From Palsa-343 sp964535525 (lineage in GTDB: Bacteria > Acidobacteriota > Terriglobia > Terriglobales > Acidobacteriaceae), in contig CAZHTJ010000006.1 of assembly GCA_964535525.1 (NCBI GenBank), positions 1-64,000 of the forward strand: a stretch of 64,000 nucleotides of DNA, in the 5' to 3' direction. Below the pieces are notes generated by a model that did not search any database, was not told the DNA's origin, and was given only the letters and a program-made list of their open reading frames with translations. The first letter of the stretch is position 1, and each line of letters opens with the position of its first letter. The position numbers were made by a program, and so were the translations under genes. Of this stretch, positions 8,636 to 17,016 are shown one piece after another.

Positions 8636-8884
8636 ATGCCGAACATCGTAAGCGCCGCCTACGCAAAAGCCAATCTTCCGAAGCTCCTCAGGGACGCAGC
8701 GAAGGGGAAAAGCGTCGTCGTTGCGCGCTACAAAAAGCCCATCGCGATGATTGTTCCCGCGCCTGAGGATGATCGTCGGCCGAGATTCGGGACGGGAAAG
8801 GGACGCGTACGCATCATTGACCCCCACGCTTTCGACCCGATGACCGATGAAGAAGTGGATGCCTTTGTTGAAGGGCGTTACTAA
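8636..8884 (+). CDS. Phd/YefM-family antitoxin
   Basis: An 82-residue antitoxin: MPNIVSAAYAKANLPKLLRDAAKGKSVVVARYKKPIAMIVP matches the Phd/YefM N-terminal DNA-binding fold, and the acidic C-terminus (DPMTDEEVDAFVEGRY) is the usual toxin-binding tail. The start at ATG 8636 is fixed by homology; the frame is open further upstream but would read through the operator palindrome. It ends one base before the PIN toxin ATG at 8885, so the two are cotranscribed and probably translationally coupled. It should neutralise the toxin and repress the operon. Confidence 0.88.
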   Translation: MPNIVSAAYAKANLPKLLRDAAKGKSVVVARYKKPIAMIVPAPEDDRRPRFGTGKGRVRIIDPHAFDPMTDEEVDAFVEGRY

Positions 8885-9271
8885 ATGGATCGGGTGTTAC
8901 TCGACACCCAGACCATTTATCTTGCCTATCGCGGAGAAATGCAGAAGTTTCCCCGCGATGTGCGATCTCTTATCGAGAATCCAGACACAGTACGCCTCAT
9001 CAGCTCCATCTCAATCGTGGAGATCGCGATCAAGAATGTGATTGGCAAGCTGGAGATGGACGAGCATGCGACACGAGAGGCCATCGTGGACCTTCGGCTC
9101 ACTGAGTTGCCTTTCGAACCTCGGCACGCTTTCAAATTATTTTCGCTTCCCATGCTGCATCGCGACCCCTTCGACCGCATGATCCTCGCAGCGGCTTTTG
9201 CCGAGAAACTCCCCATCGTTACCGGCGATAGAATTTTCCGCCGCTATTCCGAAGTTAAAGTCATCTGGTAA
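8885..9271 (+). CDS. PIN-domain toxin (VapC-like ribonuclease)
   Basis: A 128-residue PIN-domain protein. Acidic active-site residues are visible: D7 in LLDTQTI, E46 in SISIVEIAIK, and D95/D99 in HRDPFDRMILAAAF, followed by TGD. PIN toxins are Mg-dependent RNases that typically cut tRNA or rRNA. It directly follows the Phd-like antitoxin with no gap. It belongs to the PIN subgroup paired with Phd-type antitoxins (FDRMILAAA and LPIVTGD are characteristic). Confidence 0.9.
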   Translation: MDRVLLDTQTIYLAYRGEMQKFPRDVRSLIENPDTVRLISSISIVEIAIKNVIGKLEMDEHATREAIVDLRLTELPFEPRHAFKLFSLPMLHRDPFDRMILAAAFAEKLPIVTGDRIFRRYSEVKVIW

Positions 9272-9302
9272 AAATTCCCCGATAGCTCCAGATCAAAATT
9301 CC

Positions 9303-10823
9303 ATGAACACGAAAATCCTCTTCGCCCCCACTGCTGACGTCGAAACCGAACTCCTCGCCGTCTTTGCCGTCGATGCCGCCCCCAAAGCCGCCCCCAAACC
9401 CGAAGTCCGCCTGCTGGCCACCGATGACGCCACTTTGAAAGCCGCGCAGTCCATTCTCGAGGGGGGCGAATTCAAGGCCGAACTCTGCGAGCCGCTCCTG
9501 ATTCACAGTCCTTCCGGACTCAAGGCCAGGCGGCTCCTCATCATCGGCTTGGGAAAGGCCGCCAAACTCACCCCGCACGAGGTCCGCAAAGGCGCTGGTG
9601 CCGCCGTCCGCTACGCCAAGCCTCGTGGCATCCGTGAGGTTGCCATCGCCGTACCGGTTGGCGAGAGTCTCGACCCGAAGCTGACCGTCCGCACCCTCGC
9701 CGAGGGCGGCGTGATCGGCGACTTCGACTCCGACACCTACCGCTCCGACCGCAAAGATCGAAGCGTGCAGTCGGTCCAGGTCGTGGTCTCGCCTGCCGCC
9801 GACCAGGGCGTCGCCGAGGCTGCCCTGCGCGAGGGCGTGATCGTCGGCGAATCGCAGAACTTCGCCCGCGCCCTGGTCAACGAGCCCGGCAATCGCCTGA
9901 CGCCGACGATTCTGGGCCAGCGCGCCGCGGAGATGTGCCGCGAGTTCGGCATCCAGTGCGAGGTCCACAGCACCGACAAGATGCGCGAACTGGAGATGGG
10001 CGCGTTCCTCAGCGTTACCCAGGGCTCCGACGAGCCGCCCGCGCTCATCGTGATGACGTATGAGCCTCCGGGTGCCCCCGCAGGCCCAGTCCTCGGTCTG
10101 GTCGGCAAGGGAATTACCTTCGACACCGGCGGCATCTCCATCAAGCCCTCCGACAACATGGAGAAGATGAAATACGACATGGCCGGCGGCGCAGCCATGA
10201 TCGGCGCCATGCGGGCGATTGCGCAACTCGTGCCGCCGGTCAAGGTCATCGGCATCGTCTGCGCCGCGGAGAATATGCCCTCAGGCAAGGCGCAGAAGCC
10301 GGGCGATGTCCAGATCGCAATGCCCGCGCCCGGTAAGCCCGGGAAGGCCATCGAGATCATCAACACCGACGCCGAAGGCCGTCTGGTCCTGGCCGACGGC
10401 ATTACCTACGCAAAACAGCTCGGCGCAACCCACCTCATCGATGCCGCCACGCTCACCGCCGCCGTCGCCGTCGCGCTGGGCCTGCTCAACGCTGGCATCT
10501 TCGCCAACGACGATGACAGCTACCAGCGCTTCACCGACGGCCTCAAAGTCTCCGGCGAGCGTTTCTGGCGTCTGCCCCTCGACGACGACTACCGCGACGT
10601 CATCAAGTCCTCCATCGCCGATATCAAGAACACCGGCGGCCGCTACGGCGGAGCCATCAATGCCGCGATGTTCCTCAAGGAGTTCGCCGAAGAAACCCCC
10701 TGGCTGCACCTCGATATCGCCGCCACAGCCTGGAACGACGACGCGAAGCCGTGGATGGCATCCGGGCCCACGGGAATCGCCGTCCGCAGCGTAATCGAGT
10801 GGATTCGGAGGTTTGCGCCCTAG
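9303..10823 (+). CDS. pepA: Leucyl aminopeptidase (M17)
   Basis: A 506-residue cytosolic metallo-aminopeptidase. The C-terminal catalytic domain carries all signatures: GKGITFDTGGISIKPS, YDMAGGAAMIG and the family hallmark NTDAEGRLVLAD, supplying the Lys, Asp and Glu ligands of the two-metal site. The N-terminal domain (residues 1-170) is less conserved. I chose ATG 9303; the frame extends upstream into the toxin gene but this Met gives the normal start. It lies between two toxin-antitoxin pairs on the same strand, 31 bp after the PIN toxin. Expected role: removal of N-terminal residues in peptide turnover. Confidence 0.93.
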   Translation: MNTKILFAPTADVETELLAVFAVDAAPKAAPKPEVRLLATDDATLKAAQSILEGGEFKAELCEPLLIHSPSGLKARRLLIIGLGKAAKLTPHEVRKGAGAAVRYAKPRGIREVAIAVPVGESLDPKLTVRTLAEGGVIGDFDSDTYRSDRKDRSVQSVQVVVSPAADQGVAEAALREGVIVGESQNFARALVNEPGNRLTPTILGQRAAEMCREFGIQCEVHSTDKMRELEMGAFLSVTQGSDEPPALIVMTYEPPGAPAGPVLGLVGKGITFDTGGISIKPSDNMEKMKYDMAGGAAMIGAMRAIAQLVPPVKVIGIVCAAENMPSGKAQKPGDVQIAMPAPGKPGKAIEIINTDAEGRLVLADGITYAKQLGATHLIDAATLTAAVAVALGLLNAGIFANDDDSYQRFTDGLKVSGERFWRLPLDDDYRDVIKSSIADIKNTGGRYGGAINAAMFLKEFAEETPWLHLDIAATAWNDDAKPWMASGPTGIAVRSVIEWIRRFAP

Positions 10824-10843
10824 TTCGTGATCGCTTCCGATCA

Positions 10844-10892
10844 GCAATCAATGATTGCAGTGCATGCATTGACAGCAATGATTGCATTGCAC
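10844..10892. promoter_or_regulatory. Operator-like palindromes before the FitA/FitB-like pair
   Basis: GCAATCA-A-TGATTGC (10844-10858) is a perfect 7+1+7 inverted repeat; a second shorter palindrome GCAAT-G-ATTGC follows at about 10875-10885, and TGCATGCA lies between. These clustered short inverted repeats just before the ATG at 10905 fit the operators bound by ribbon-helix-helix FitA-type antitoxins. Confidence 0.55.
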
Positions 10893-10904
10893 TAGTCTTT
10901 GAGA

Positions 10905-11195
10905 ATGGCCAGCATTACCATCCGCAAACTCAACGATTCCGCAAAGGCAAAACTCCGCGTCCGCGCGGCCCAAAACGGCCGCTCGATGGAAGAAGAAGCG
11001 CGGGCAATCTTAGAGACCGCCGTGAAGACCGTTCCGAGCACACCTCAAAGACCTCGGAGTCTCTACCAAGCCATCCGGCAAGAGATGGCCGCGGCCGGAA
11101 TCGATGGCATCGAGTTGGAGATTCCTCCGCGCGCTCCTGCGCAAGAGCCCATCGATTTCAGCGGTCCAGAATACGGAACCTATGACGACGAGTAG
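10905..11195 (+). CDS. FitA-like ribbon-helix-helix antitoxin
   Basis: A 96-residue protein starting MASITIRKLNDSAKAKLRVRAAQNGRSMEEEARAIL, the classic FitA/Arc-type ribbon-helix-helix: the SITIRKL strand contacts the major groove and the helices dimerise. The C-terminal half (RSLYQAIRQ, then an acidic tail) would wrap around the toxin. It ends three bases before the toxin start at 11199. Palindromes upstream (10844-10885) are likely its operator. Confidence 0.88.
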   Translation: MASITIRKLNDSAKAKLRVRAAQNGRSMEEEARAILETAVKTVPSTPQRPRSLYQAIRQEMAAAGIDGIELEIPPRAPAQEPIDFSGPEYGTYDDE

Positions 11196-11198
11196 GGC

Positions 11199-11618
11199 AT
11201 GATCATCCTGGACACGAATGTCCTGTCGGAGGTGATGCGTCCTGCGCCTGGACATCACGTTGTGCTCTGGTTGGATAAGCTACGACCCGAAAACGGGTAC
11301 ACAACTGCGATAACCAAGGCCGAAATACTTTACGGCATTGAAGTGGCACCGCACGGCAGCAAGCGATCGGCGCTGGCCAAATTAGCAGATCGCCTGTTCT
11401 CCGGGCAGTTCTCAGGACGCGTTCTCGCGTTCGAAGACGAAGCCGCCGCTCACTATGCGCAGATCTCTGCTTTGCGCCGGAGCCGAGGAAGGCCAATCAA
11501 GCCAGCCGACGCCCAGATCGCGGCTATCGCCCGACTCCACCACGCCACCTTAGCCACGCGCAACACCACGGACTTCGAAGACTGCGGTATCCGACTTGTG
11601 AACCCCTGGGAAGCCTGA
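11199..11618 (+). CDS. FitB/VapC-like PIN-domain toxin
   Basis: A 139-residue PIN protein: MIILDTNVLSEVMRP gives the first catalytic Asp, TTAITKAEILYGIEV the conserved Glu, and KPADAQIAAIAR with ATRNTTDFEDCGI the C-terminal acidic residues; PWEA is the common end in this subfamily. FitB-type toxins are Mg-dependent nucleases held inactive by FitA. It follows the antitoxin by three bases. This is a complete second pair, so two different antitoxin classes with PIN toxins flank pepA within 3 kb. Confidence 0.92.
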   Translation: MIILDTNVLSEVMRPAPGHHVVLWLDKLRPENGYTTAITKAEILYGIEVAPHGSKRSALAKLADRLFSGQFSGRVLAFEDEAAAHYAQISALRRSRGRPIKPADAQIAAIARLHHATLATRNTTDFEDCGIRLVNPWEA

Positions 11619-11637
11619 AACAGGGTTTTGCTTCAAA

Positions 11638-12429
11638 CTACGAATGCGCCGCAGCCGTCTTCCGCTCCGCCTTCGTAGTCTTCGCCCCAGCCCGCGCCCG
11701 AGCCATCAGAATCAGCCCAAAACCGAAAACAATGGCCCCCAGGCTCGCCAGCTGCGCGTTCGTCATGCCCCACAGAATCCGCGGATTGATGCGGATAAAC
11801 TCCACCAGAAACCGCGCAATCCCCGTGAGAATCAAATACTCGCCCGTAATCTGGCCCATGGGCTTCGGCCGCTGCGGAGCGCCGCGCCGCCACAAAATCC
11901 AGGTGATCAGCAGTGCCCCCAGCAGCTCATAAATCGGCGTAGGATGCACCCGCTGGAACGTCGGCACCAGCCCATGCGGAAAGCTCATGCCCCACGGCAG
12001 ATTGGTGGGAATCCCGTAGTCGCCGTCACCCGAAACCAGGCAGCCCAGCCTGCCCACGCCATATCCAATCGCCGCCGCCGGAGAAGCCAGGTCCAGCATC
12101 TGCAGCGGGCCCAACTTGTACACCCGCGCCTGCCACAGCAGCGTCAGAATCCCGACAATCAGCCCTCCATACCAGGCGAACCCTGCCCGGTCGAAGAGCA
12201 AATCGGCCGGATGCCGCATCAGCGCGTGGGGCGTCTCCATCACATGCCACAGTTTCGACCCAATCACCCCGGCGACCGTCGACACCGCCACGATACTAAT
12301 GGCATCGCCGTCAATGCCCCAGCGTTGAAAATTCCTGTAAAGGATCCAGCAGGCAGCCACCGCCGCCAGCCACAGCATGATGCCAAACGTGCCAATAGAG
12401 AACCGGCCAATGTGAATGAATGGGTACAT
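11638..12429 (-). CDS. lgt: Prolipoprotein diacylglyceryl transferase
   Basis: A 263-residue inner-membrane enzyme that transfers diacylglycerol from phosphatidylglycerol to the lipobox Cys of prolipoproteins, the first step of lipoprotein maturation. It starts MYPFIHIGRFSIGTFG, has about seven hydrophobic spans, the FAWYGGLIVGIL segment and the Lgt signature region (GYGVGRLGCLVSGDGDYG, here with Cys-Leu-Val in place of the common Asn-Phe-Ile), then HPTPIYELLGALL. ATG 12429 is favoured over the frame's earlier ATG (12474), which adds a hydrophilic extension. It is convergent with the FitB-like gene and divergent from hpt. Confidence 0.92.
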   Translation of the reverse strand: MYPFIHIGRFSIGTFGIMLWLAAVAACWILYRNFQRWGIDGDAISIVAVSTVAGVIGSKLWHVMETPHALMRHPADLLFDRAGFAWYGGLIVGILTLLWQARVYKLGPLQMLDLASPAAAIGYGVGRLGCLVSGDGDYGIPTNLPWGMSFPHGLVPTFQRVHPTPIYELLGALLITWILWRRGAPQRPKPMGQITGEYLILTGIARFLVEFIRINPRILWGMTNAQLASLGAIVFGFGLILMARARAGAKTTKAERKTAAAHS

Positions 12430-12492
12430 ACGCGCGTCTTTTGAGTATAGAAGTGATCTCCTGTTGAGGTCCACACTCTCCGGGACGCTCGG

Positions 12493-12519
12493 TGAGACCC
12501 GCTTCGGTGGCGGGTCTCA
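12493..12519. other. Perfect 10-bp hairpin in the lgt-hpt divergent spacer
   Basis: TGAGACCCGC (12493-12502) and GCGGGTCTCA (12510-12519) pair perfectly around the loop TTCGGTG. No U-run follows. It lies about 78 bp before the hpt start in a spacer that should hold divergent promoters, so it may be a leader structure of hpt or a leftover terminator. Confidence 0.5.
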
Positions 12520-12596
12520 TCCGTGCCTGACTTTTCTTCGGAAAGTATGAGATCGCCTCGAGCTTCCACAGGGGACTTTGGAGTTAATCTCACCCT

Positions 12597-13154
12597 GTGA
12601 GCACGACAACCACCCATGCCGCGCTTGAGGTGCTGTTCAGCCGCGAGCGCATCAGCCATCGCGTCGCCGAAATGGGGCGGCAAATCGATCAGGATTACGC
12701 AGGCGAAAAGGTCGTCCTCGTCGGCGTGCTCAAAGGCGCGGCTATTTTCCTGGCCGATCTCGCCCGCAGCATCTCGGTCGACAACACCTTCGACTTCGTC
12801 GCCGTCTCCAGCTACGGCAAGGGCGCCCGCACCTCCGGCGCCGTCAAGCTCATCAAAGATCTGGACCAGCCGATCGAAGGAAAAAACGTCATCATCGTCG
12901 AAGACATTCTCGATACAGGCCTGACGCTTGGTTTCCTGCGCAGCCTTTTCGAGCAGCACCAGCCTAAAACCCTCCGCATCGCCGCCCTGCTTGACAAACC
13001 ATCGCGGCGCGTGGAAAAAATCGATGCCGATTATGTGGGATTCACAATTCCCAATCAATTTGTTATTGGGTATGGGATGGATTTCGCAGAGCGCTACCGG
13101 AACTTGCCCGACATTTGTCTGATGCCGGATGCGCCCGAATTATCGGCGGGCTGA
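12597..13154 (+). CDS. hpt: Hypoxanthine phosphoribosyltransferase
   Basis: A 185-residue purine-salvage enzyme that makes IMP (and GMP) from hypoxanthine (guanine) and PRPP. The PRPP-binding loop is clear: NVIIVEDILDTGLTLGFL, with conserved acidic pair E-D and the TG-TL phosphate loop; other family parts are LFSRERISHRVAEMGRQI, VLVGVLKGAAIFLADL and DYVGFTIPNQFVIGYGMDFAERYRNLP. The start is GTG 12597. It is followed after 17 bp by deoC, making a nucleotide-salvage operon. Confidence 0.93.
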   Translation: MSTTTTHAALEVLFSRERISHRVAEMGRQIDQDYAGEKVVLVGVLKGAAIFLADLARSISVDNTFDFVAVSSYGKGARTSGAVKLIKDLDQPIEGKNVIIVEDILDTGLTLGFLRSLFEQHQPKTLRIAALLDKPSRRVEKIDADYVGFTIPNQFVIGYGMDFAERYRNLPDICLMPDAPELSAG

Positions 13155-13171
13155 AAGGAGCCTGCCCTCAA

Positions 13172-13918
13172 ATGAGCACACCCATTCACCTCCTCGAAGA
13201 AGAAGAGGAGCAGGAAGTCCCTGGGTTCGACGCGGAAGCTTTCGCAAAGCGCGCGCTGTCCTCCAAGCTCAATCTCGCAGCCGTCATCGACCACACGCTG
13301 CTCAAACCCGAAGCCACCCACGAGCAGGTCATCCGTCTTTGCCGCGAAGCCGCGGAGCATCGTTTTGCCTGCGCCATGGTCAACCCCATCTGGACCGCGC
13401 TGGCACACTCCGAGCTTGCTGGATCCGGCATTCCCATCGGCGTTGTGGTCGGCTTTCCGCTCGGCGCTTCGCTCGGAACCACGAAGCGCGAAGAAGCTGC
13501 AATCCTGGTCAAGCTCGGCGCGCACGATGTCGACATGGTCCTCAACGTTGGGCTGCTCAAGTCCGGCGAGAACCAGGCCGTCCAGCAGGACATCGAGGGC
13601 GTCGTTGAGGTCGTCCACGACGCGGGAGCGATCGTCAAGGTCATCCTCGAAACCTGCCTGCTCACCGTCGAAGAAAAGCTGCGAGCTTCGGAGTTGGCCA
13701 TCGCCGCCGGGGCCAACTTCATCAAGACCAGCACCGGCTTCTCAACCGGAGGCGCCACCGCGGAAGACGTTGCCATGATGCGTGGCGTGGCCGGCGGGCG
13801 CTGCGGCGTAAAAGCCTCGGGCGGCATCCGCACCCTGGCCGACGCCAAACGCATGCTCGAAGCCGGCGCCTGCCGCATCGGCGCCAGCGCCAGCGTCGCG
13901 ATTGTTGGAGCGCTATGA
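13172..13918 (+). CDS. deoC: Deoxyribose-phosphate aldolase
   Basis: A 248-residue class I aldolase that splits 2-deoxyribose-5-phosphate into glyceraldehyde-3-phosphate and acetaldehyde. Diagnostic parts: AAVIDHTLLKPEATHEQV, GVVVGFPLGA, DMVLNVGLLKSG, VKVILETCLL, then the Schiff-base lysine in NFIKTSTGFSTGGAT and VKASGGIRT. An acidic N-terminal extension (LLEEEEEQEVPGF) precedes the core. ATG 13172 is preceded by GGAG. It sits 17 bp after hpt, so salvage of purine bases and breakdown of deoxyribose are coexpressed. Confidence 0.94.
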   Translation: MSTPIHLLEEEEEQEVPGFDAEAFAKRALSSKLNLAAVIDHTLLKPEATHEQVIRLCREAAEHRFACAMVNPIWTALAHSELAGSGIPIGVVVGFPLGASLGTTKREEAAILVKLGAHDVDMVLNVGLLKSGENQAVQQDIEGVVEVVHDAGAIVKVILETCLLTVEEKLRASELAIAAGANFIKTSTGFSTGGATAEDVAMMRGVAGGRCGVKASGGIRTLADAKRMLEAGACRIGASASVAIVGAL

Positions 13919-14454
13919 CGCGGCGGCCTTCTTCATAGTTCGCTCGGAGAGCTTCAAAATCAGTCCGGCTTCAGCCGCTGAGCGATGATGATTCTCCCTC
14001 TTCAGGCCCTGTCACCCGCAAGCTGTCCCGGCCGTCAAACTTTCGTACTGTATGACGCGTCGATTGTTCTGGACTTGCTCCCTCTCCGCCGTTAGCCTCA
14101 TAGATAGTTGGGCAAGCCCTGTTCATCCCCCGCGTTCATCCCGGGATGAGCAGGGCTTTCGCTTTCATCGAGTCCAAACAACAGAGGTGCAGCAATGTTC
14201 AACCTCCCCAAAAAACCGCTTCCGGCGGCCGGCCGGAGTCACGCGGAGGGGTTATCGAGCTCGATAACACCTGCAACCCTCGTGATTTCAGGTGACCGAC
14301 CCAGGAGGGGAGGGGAGGGGGGCGGGGTCCTTCGTAGCCGGAGGCATTCCTCGGCTCCACTTTAAACACCCGGGCTCGAAGAACAAGCAGAACCAAAACC
14401 CCGTATCATGGCATTCGTTCCGCGCGTGCGCAGCCGCGCGCCCACTGGAGAAGC
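13919..14454. other. 536-bp gene-poor spacer with two strong inverted repeats
   Basis: Between deoC and the phosphatase gene I see no convincing gene. It holds a long hairpin (14114-14158: AAGCCCTGTTCATCCC pairing with GGGATGAGCAGGGCTT through one G-T wobble) that may end deoC transcription, the 18-bp perfect palindrome GTTATCGAGCTCGATAAC (14251-14268), and a G-rich run at 14306-14332. A 56-codon frame (14195-14365) with a weak ribosome site crosses the palindrome but looks non-coding. Confidence 0.6.
14114..14158 (+). terminator. Possible terminator hairpin downstream of deoC
   Basis: A 16-bp stem with a single G-T wobble (arms 14114-14129 and 14143-14158) and a 13-base loop, followed by TTCGCTTTC. 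The stem is strong but the U-run is weak, so Rho-independent function is uncertain. It lies about 200 bp past the deoC stop. Confidence 0.4.
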
Positions 14455-16398
14455 GTGACCGAAGATCCCGAACAGAACCAGGCTGAGAATTCGTGGGAAG
14501 GGGATTACCGGCCCGTATCTCCTGAGGCATCGAAGCGCACCATGCAGGTGCACGTCGATCCGCTGCAGACGGAATTCCTTGTCCGCCTGGCCGATGCGCT
14601 GAACACCACCCTCGACCTCAAAACGCTGCTCGAGCGCACCGGCTCACTGGTCCGCGCCGTCATCGACTACCGTATCTTCGCCATTCTGCTCTACAACGAC
14701 CGCACTCACGACCTGCGCATGCGTTTCCAGATCGGCCACAAACCCGAGGTCGAGCGGATGCGCATCCGCATCGGCGAAGGCATCGTCGGCGAAGTTGCCC
14801 AAACTCGTCAGCCCATGCTGGTCAACGACGTCACCGCTGCGCACAACTACATCAACGCCAACCCCGAAGTACGCTCCGAGATGGCCGTCCCGCTGATCAC
14901 GAAAAACCGCATGATCGGCGTGATCGATATCCAGTCGGAGCAGCCGAATTACTTCACCCAGGAGCACCTCCACCTGCTCACGCTCACCGCGTCGCGGATC
15001 GCGGGCGCCATCGAAAATGCTCGGCTCTACACCCGCGTCGCGCGCCAGGCGCAGACCCTTCAGGTGCTCAACGAAATCAGCCGCGAGATCACCTCCATCC
15101 TCGATCCCGCCGAGCTGCTGCAAAAGGTGGGCCAGCTCGTTCGCCGCCTCATCGACTACCAGATGTTCTCCATCTGGCTCGTCAACGAGCGCGACCAAAT
15201 CCTCGAAAACCGCCTGTCGATTCGATTCGTGCCTCGCCCCGACTCAAAAGATAAACGTGAAGAAAAGCGCGAAGAGCCGCGCCGTACCATCTGGGACTCA
15301 TCGCCACCGGAGCCGCCGCCGCTGGCGCCTCCCAGCAGCGTCCTGGGCGAGCCCATCGAAAACACCGGGCCCCTCGGCACCACCATTCCACTCGACCGTG
15401 GCCTCGTCGGGGCGGCGATCCGCGAGAAGCGGGTGATTCATGTCTCCGACGTCCGCAAGGATCCGCGCTATCACATGGTGAACCCGGAGACGCGCTCGGA
15501 AATGACCGTGCCCCTCATCTACAAAGGCACCGCCATCGGCGTCCTCGACATCGAGCACACCCGCCTGCACTACTTCACCGAGGACCACGAGCGCGCGATG
15601 ACCACGCTCGCCGCGCAGATCGCCATTGCCGTAGAAAACGCCCAGCTCTACCAGCGGGTCATGCAGCAGGAACAGCGTCTCGAGCGCGATCTGGCCATGG
15701 CACGCGAGGTCCAGCTTCGATTGCTGCCTCCCGCCAAGCCGCAACATAAGCGCGCCGAGTTCGCCGCACGCTTCCTGCCCGCGCGCACCATCGGCGGCGA
15801 CCTCTACGACTTCCTTACCTACGACACGAACCGCAGCGCCATCGCGCTCGGCGACGTCAGCGGCAAGGCCGCGCCCGCGGCTCTTTACGCGGCGCTGGTC
15901 AGCGGCATCATGCGCTCGGTCGCCAGCCAGCATCTCTCGCCATCGGAGATGCTGAAGACGCTCAACGACGCGCTCCAGGAGCGCAAGCTCGACTCGCAGT
16001 ACGTGACGATGCTCTTCGGGTTGTGGAACGACGAAAATCTCACTGTCCAGATCGCCAACGGAGGATCGGTGCAGCCGCTGTTCTGCCGCGGCGAGGAGAT
16101 TGAGACCATCCGCGCCGAAGGCTTCCCGCTCGGCATGTTCCCCAACGCTACCTGGGAGGAGTTCAGCATCGCCACCCAGCCCGGCGATTCGGTCGTCTTC
16201 TTCAGTGACGGCATTCCCGACGCGCAGAATGCCGCGGGCGAAATGTACGGCAACGACCGGCTCATCGCCACGGTGAAAAAGAACCACCACAAATCCGCGT
16301 CCAGGCTCGCGGAGAGCATCCTGACCGACGTCGGCCGCTTCCAGGGCAAGCGCGACCGCTTCGACGACGAAACGGTTGTCGTGCTGCGTGTCATCTGA
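14455..16398 (+). CDS. GAF-GAF-SpoIIE (PP2C-type) serine phosphatase
   Basis: A 647-residue signalling phosphatase. After a short N-terminal tail come two GAF-type sensory domains (about residues 40-190 and 200-400, each with the IGEGIVGEVA-like or LDRGLVGAAI-like loop and SEMAVPLI/SEMTVPLI), a coiled-coil linker (QRLERDLAMAREVQLRLLPP) and a SpoIIE/PP2C phosphatase domain with metal ligands in TIGGDLYDF, ALGDVSGKAAPAALYAAL and FFSDGIPDAQN. Such proteins dephosphorylate anti-sigma-factor antagonists. No partner anti-sigma or STAS gene lies next to it. GTG 14455 gives MTEDPEQ; a charged insertion (SKDKREEKREEPRR) and Pro-rich loop interrupt the second GAF. Confidence 0.9.
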   Translation: MTEDPEQNQAENSWEGDYRPVSPEASKRTMQVHVDPLQTEFLVRLADALNTTLDLKTLLERTGSLVRAVIDYRIFAILLYNDRTHDLRMRFQIGHKPEVERMRIRIGEGIVGEVAQTRQPMLVNDVTAAHNYINANPEVRSEMAVPLITKNRMIGVIDIQSEQPNYFTQEHLHLLTLTASRIAGAIENARLYTRVARQAQTLQVLNEISREITSILDPAELLQKVGQLVRRLIDYQMFSIWLVNERDQILENRLSIRFVPRPDSKDKREEKREEPRRTIWDSSPPEPPPLAPPSSVLGEPIENTGPLGTTIPLDRGLVGAAIREKRVIHVSDVRKDPRYHMVNPETRSEMTVPLIYKGTAIGVLDIEHTRLHYFTEDHERAMTTLAAQIAIAVENAQLYQRVMQQEQRLERDLAMAREVQLRLLPPAKPQHKRAEFAARFLPARTIGGDLYDFLTYDTNRSAIALGDVSGKAAPAALYAALVSGIMRSVASQHLSPSEMLKTLNDALQERKLDSQYVTMLFGLWNDENLTVQIANGGSVQPLFCRGEEIETIRAEGFPLGMFPNATWEEFSIATQPGDSVVFFSDGIPDAQNAAGEMYGNDRLIATVKKNHHKSASRLAESILTDVGRFQGKRDRFDDETVVVLRVI

Positions 16399-16537
16399 CG
16401 GCTAAGTCCTAAAGCAGTTAAATTATCACTCTTGACGGATAACCCCTCCGGTGAGAACCTAACGCCAACAATAACTCTCCCTACGGAAGAACTTGAGAAT
16501 AGTCCCCAAGGTCAGTGTGCGAAAGGAAAGATGCTGA

Positions 16538-17014
16538 ATGCGAGCAAGCGCTAAGGTGGTTTGTGGTGTCTTGATTTGCTTTCTAATTACAAACACCCTC
16601 GTCTGGGCCGGGGTTGGCAGCCACAACACGATGTATGTTGGGGGAACAATCGAATCTATAAAGGCGGGTGCCGAGGGCACCTCTTCAACCCAGGACGAAA
16701 AGGTCTTCACTTTCGAGTCAAAAGAAGGAAAAATAGCAATTCCATACGACAAAATCAACGATCTTGAATATGGACAGAAGGCAGGAAGACGCCTCGGTCT
16801 GGCGCTTACAATCTCTCCGTGGTTGTTGTTGTCCAAGAAGCGCAAGCACTTCCTCACGATTGGTTTCACCGACGCCAACGAAAAGCAGCAGGCTGGAGTT
16901 TTCGAACTTGGCAAGGACATCGTCCGGGTGACTCTTGTAAGCCTCGAGGCGCGATCAGGGAAAAAGGTGGAATATCAGGACGATGAAGCTCGTAAAAGCG
17001 GCTTGGGTGGCTAG
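16538..17014 (+). CDS. Exported hypothetical protein
   Basis: A 158-residue protein with a signal peptide or N-terminal anchor (KVVCGVLICFLITNTLVWAGVG). The mature part has beta-strand character: GGTIESIKAG, KVFTFESKEGKIAIPYDKINDLEYGQKAGRRLGLAL, and a hydrophobic turn ISPWLLLSKKRKHFLTIGF; this looks like a small PH- or SH3-like beta fold facing the membrane. No family assigned. It ends two bases before the next exported-protein gene, so the two are probably cotranscribed. Its AT content is higher than that of neighbours. Confidence 0.65.
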   Translation: MRASAKVVCGVLICFLITNTLVWAGVGSHNTMYVGGTIESIKAGAEGTSSTQDEKVFTFESKEGKIAIPYDKINDLEYGQKAGRRLGLALTISPWLLLSKKRKHFLTIGFTDANEKQQAGVFELGKDIVRVTLVSLEARSGKKVEYQDDEARKSGLGG

Positions 17015-17016
17015 CT

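Noticed and set aside
14195..14365. 56-codon frame with ribosome-site-like AGAGGTG
   Set aside because: Product is Gly/Arg/Ser-rich without hydrophobic or domain pattern and is read through a palindrome and a G-run; probably non-coding.
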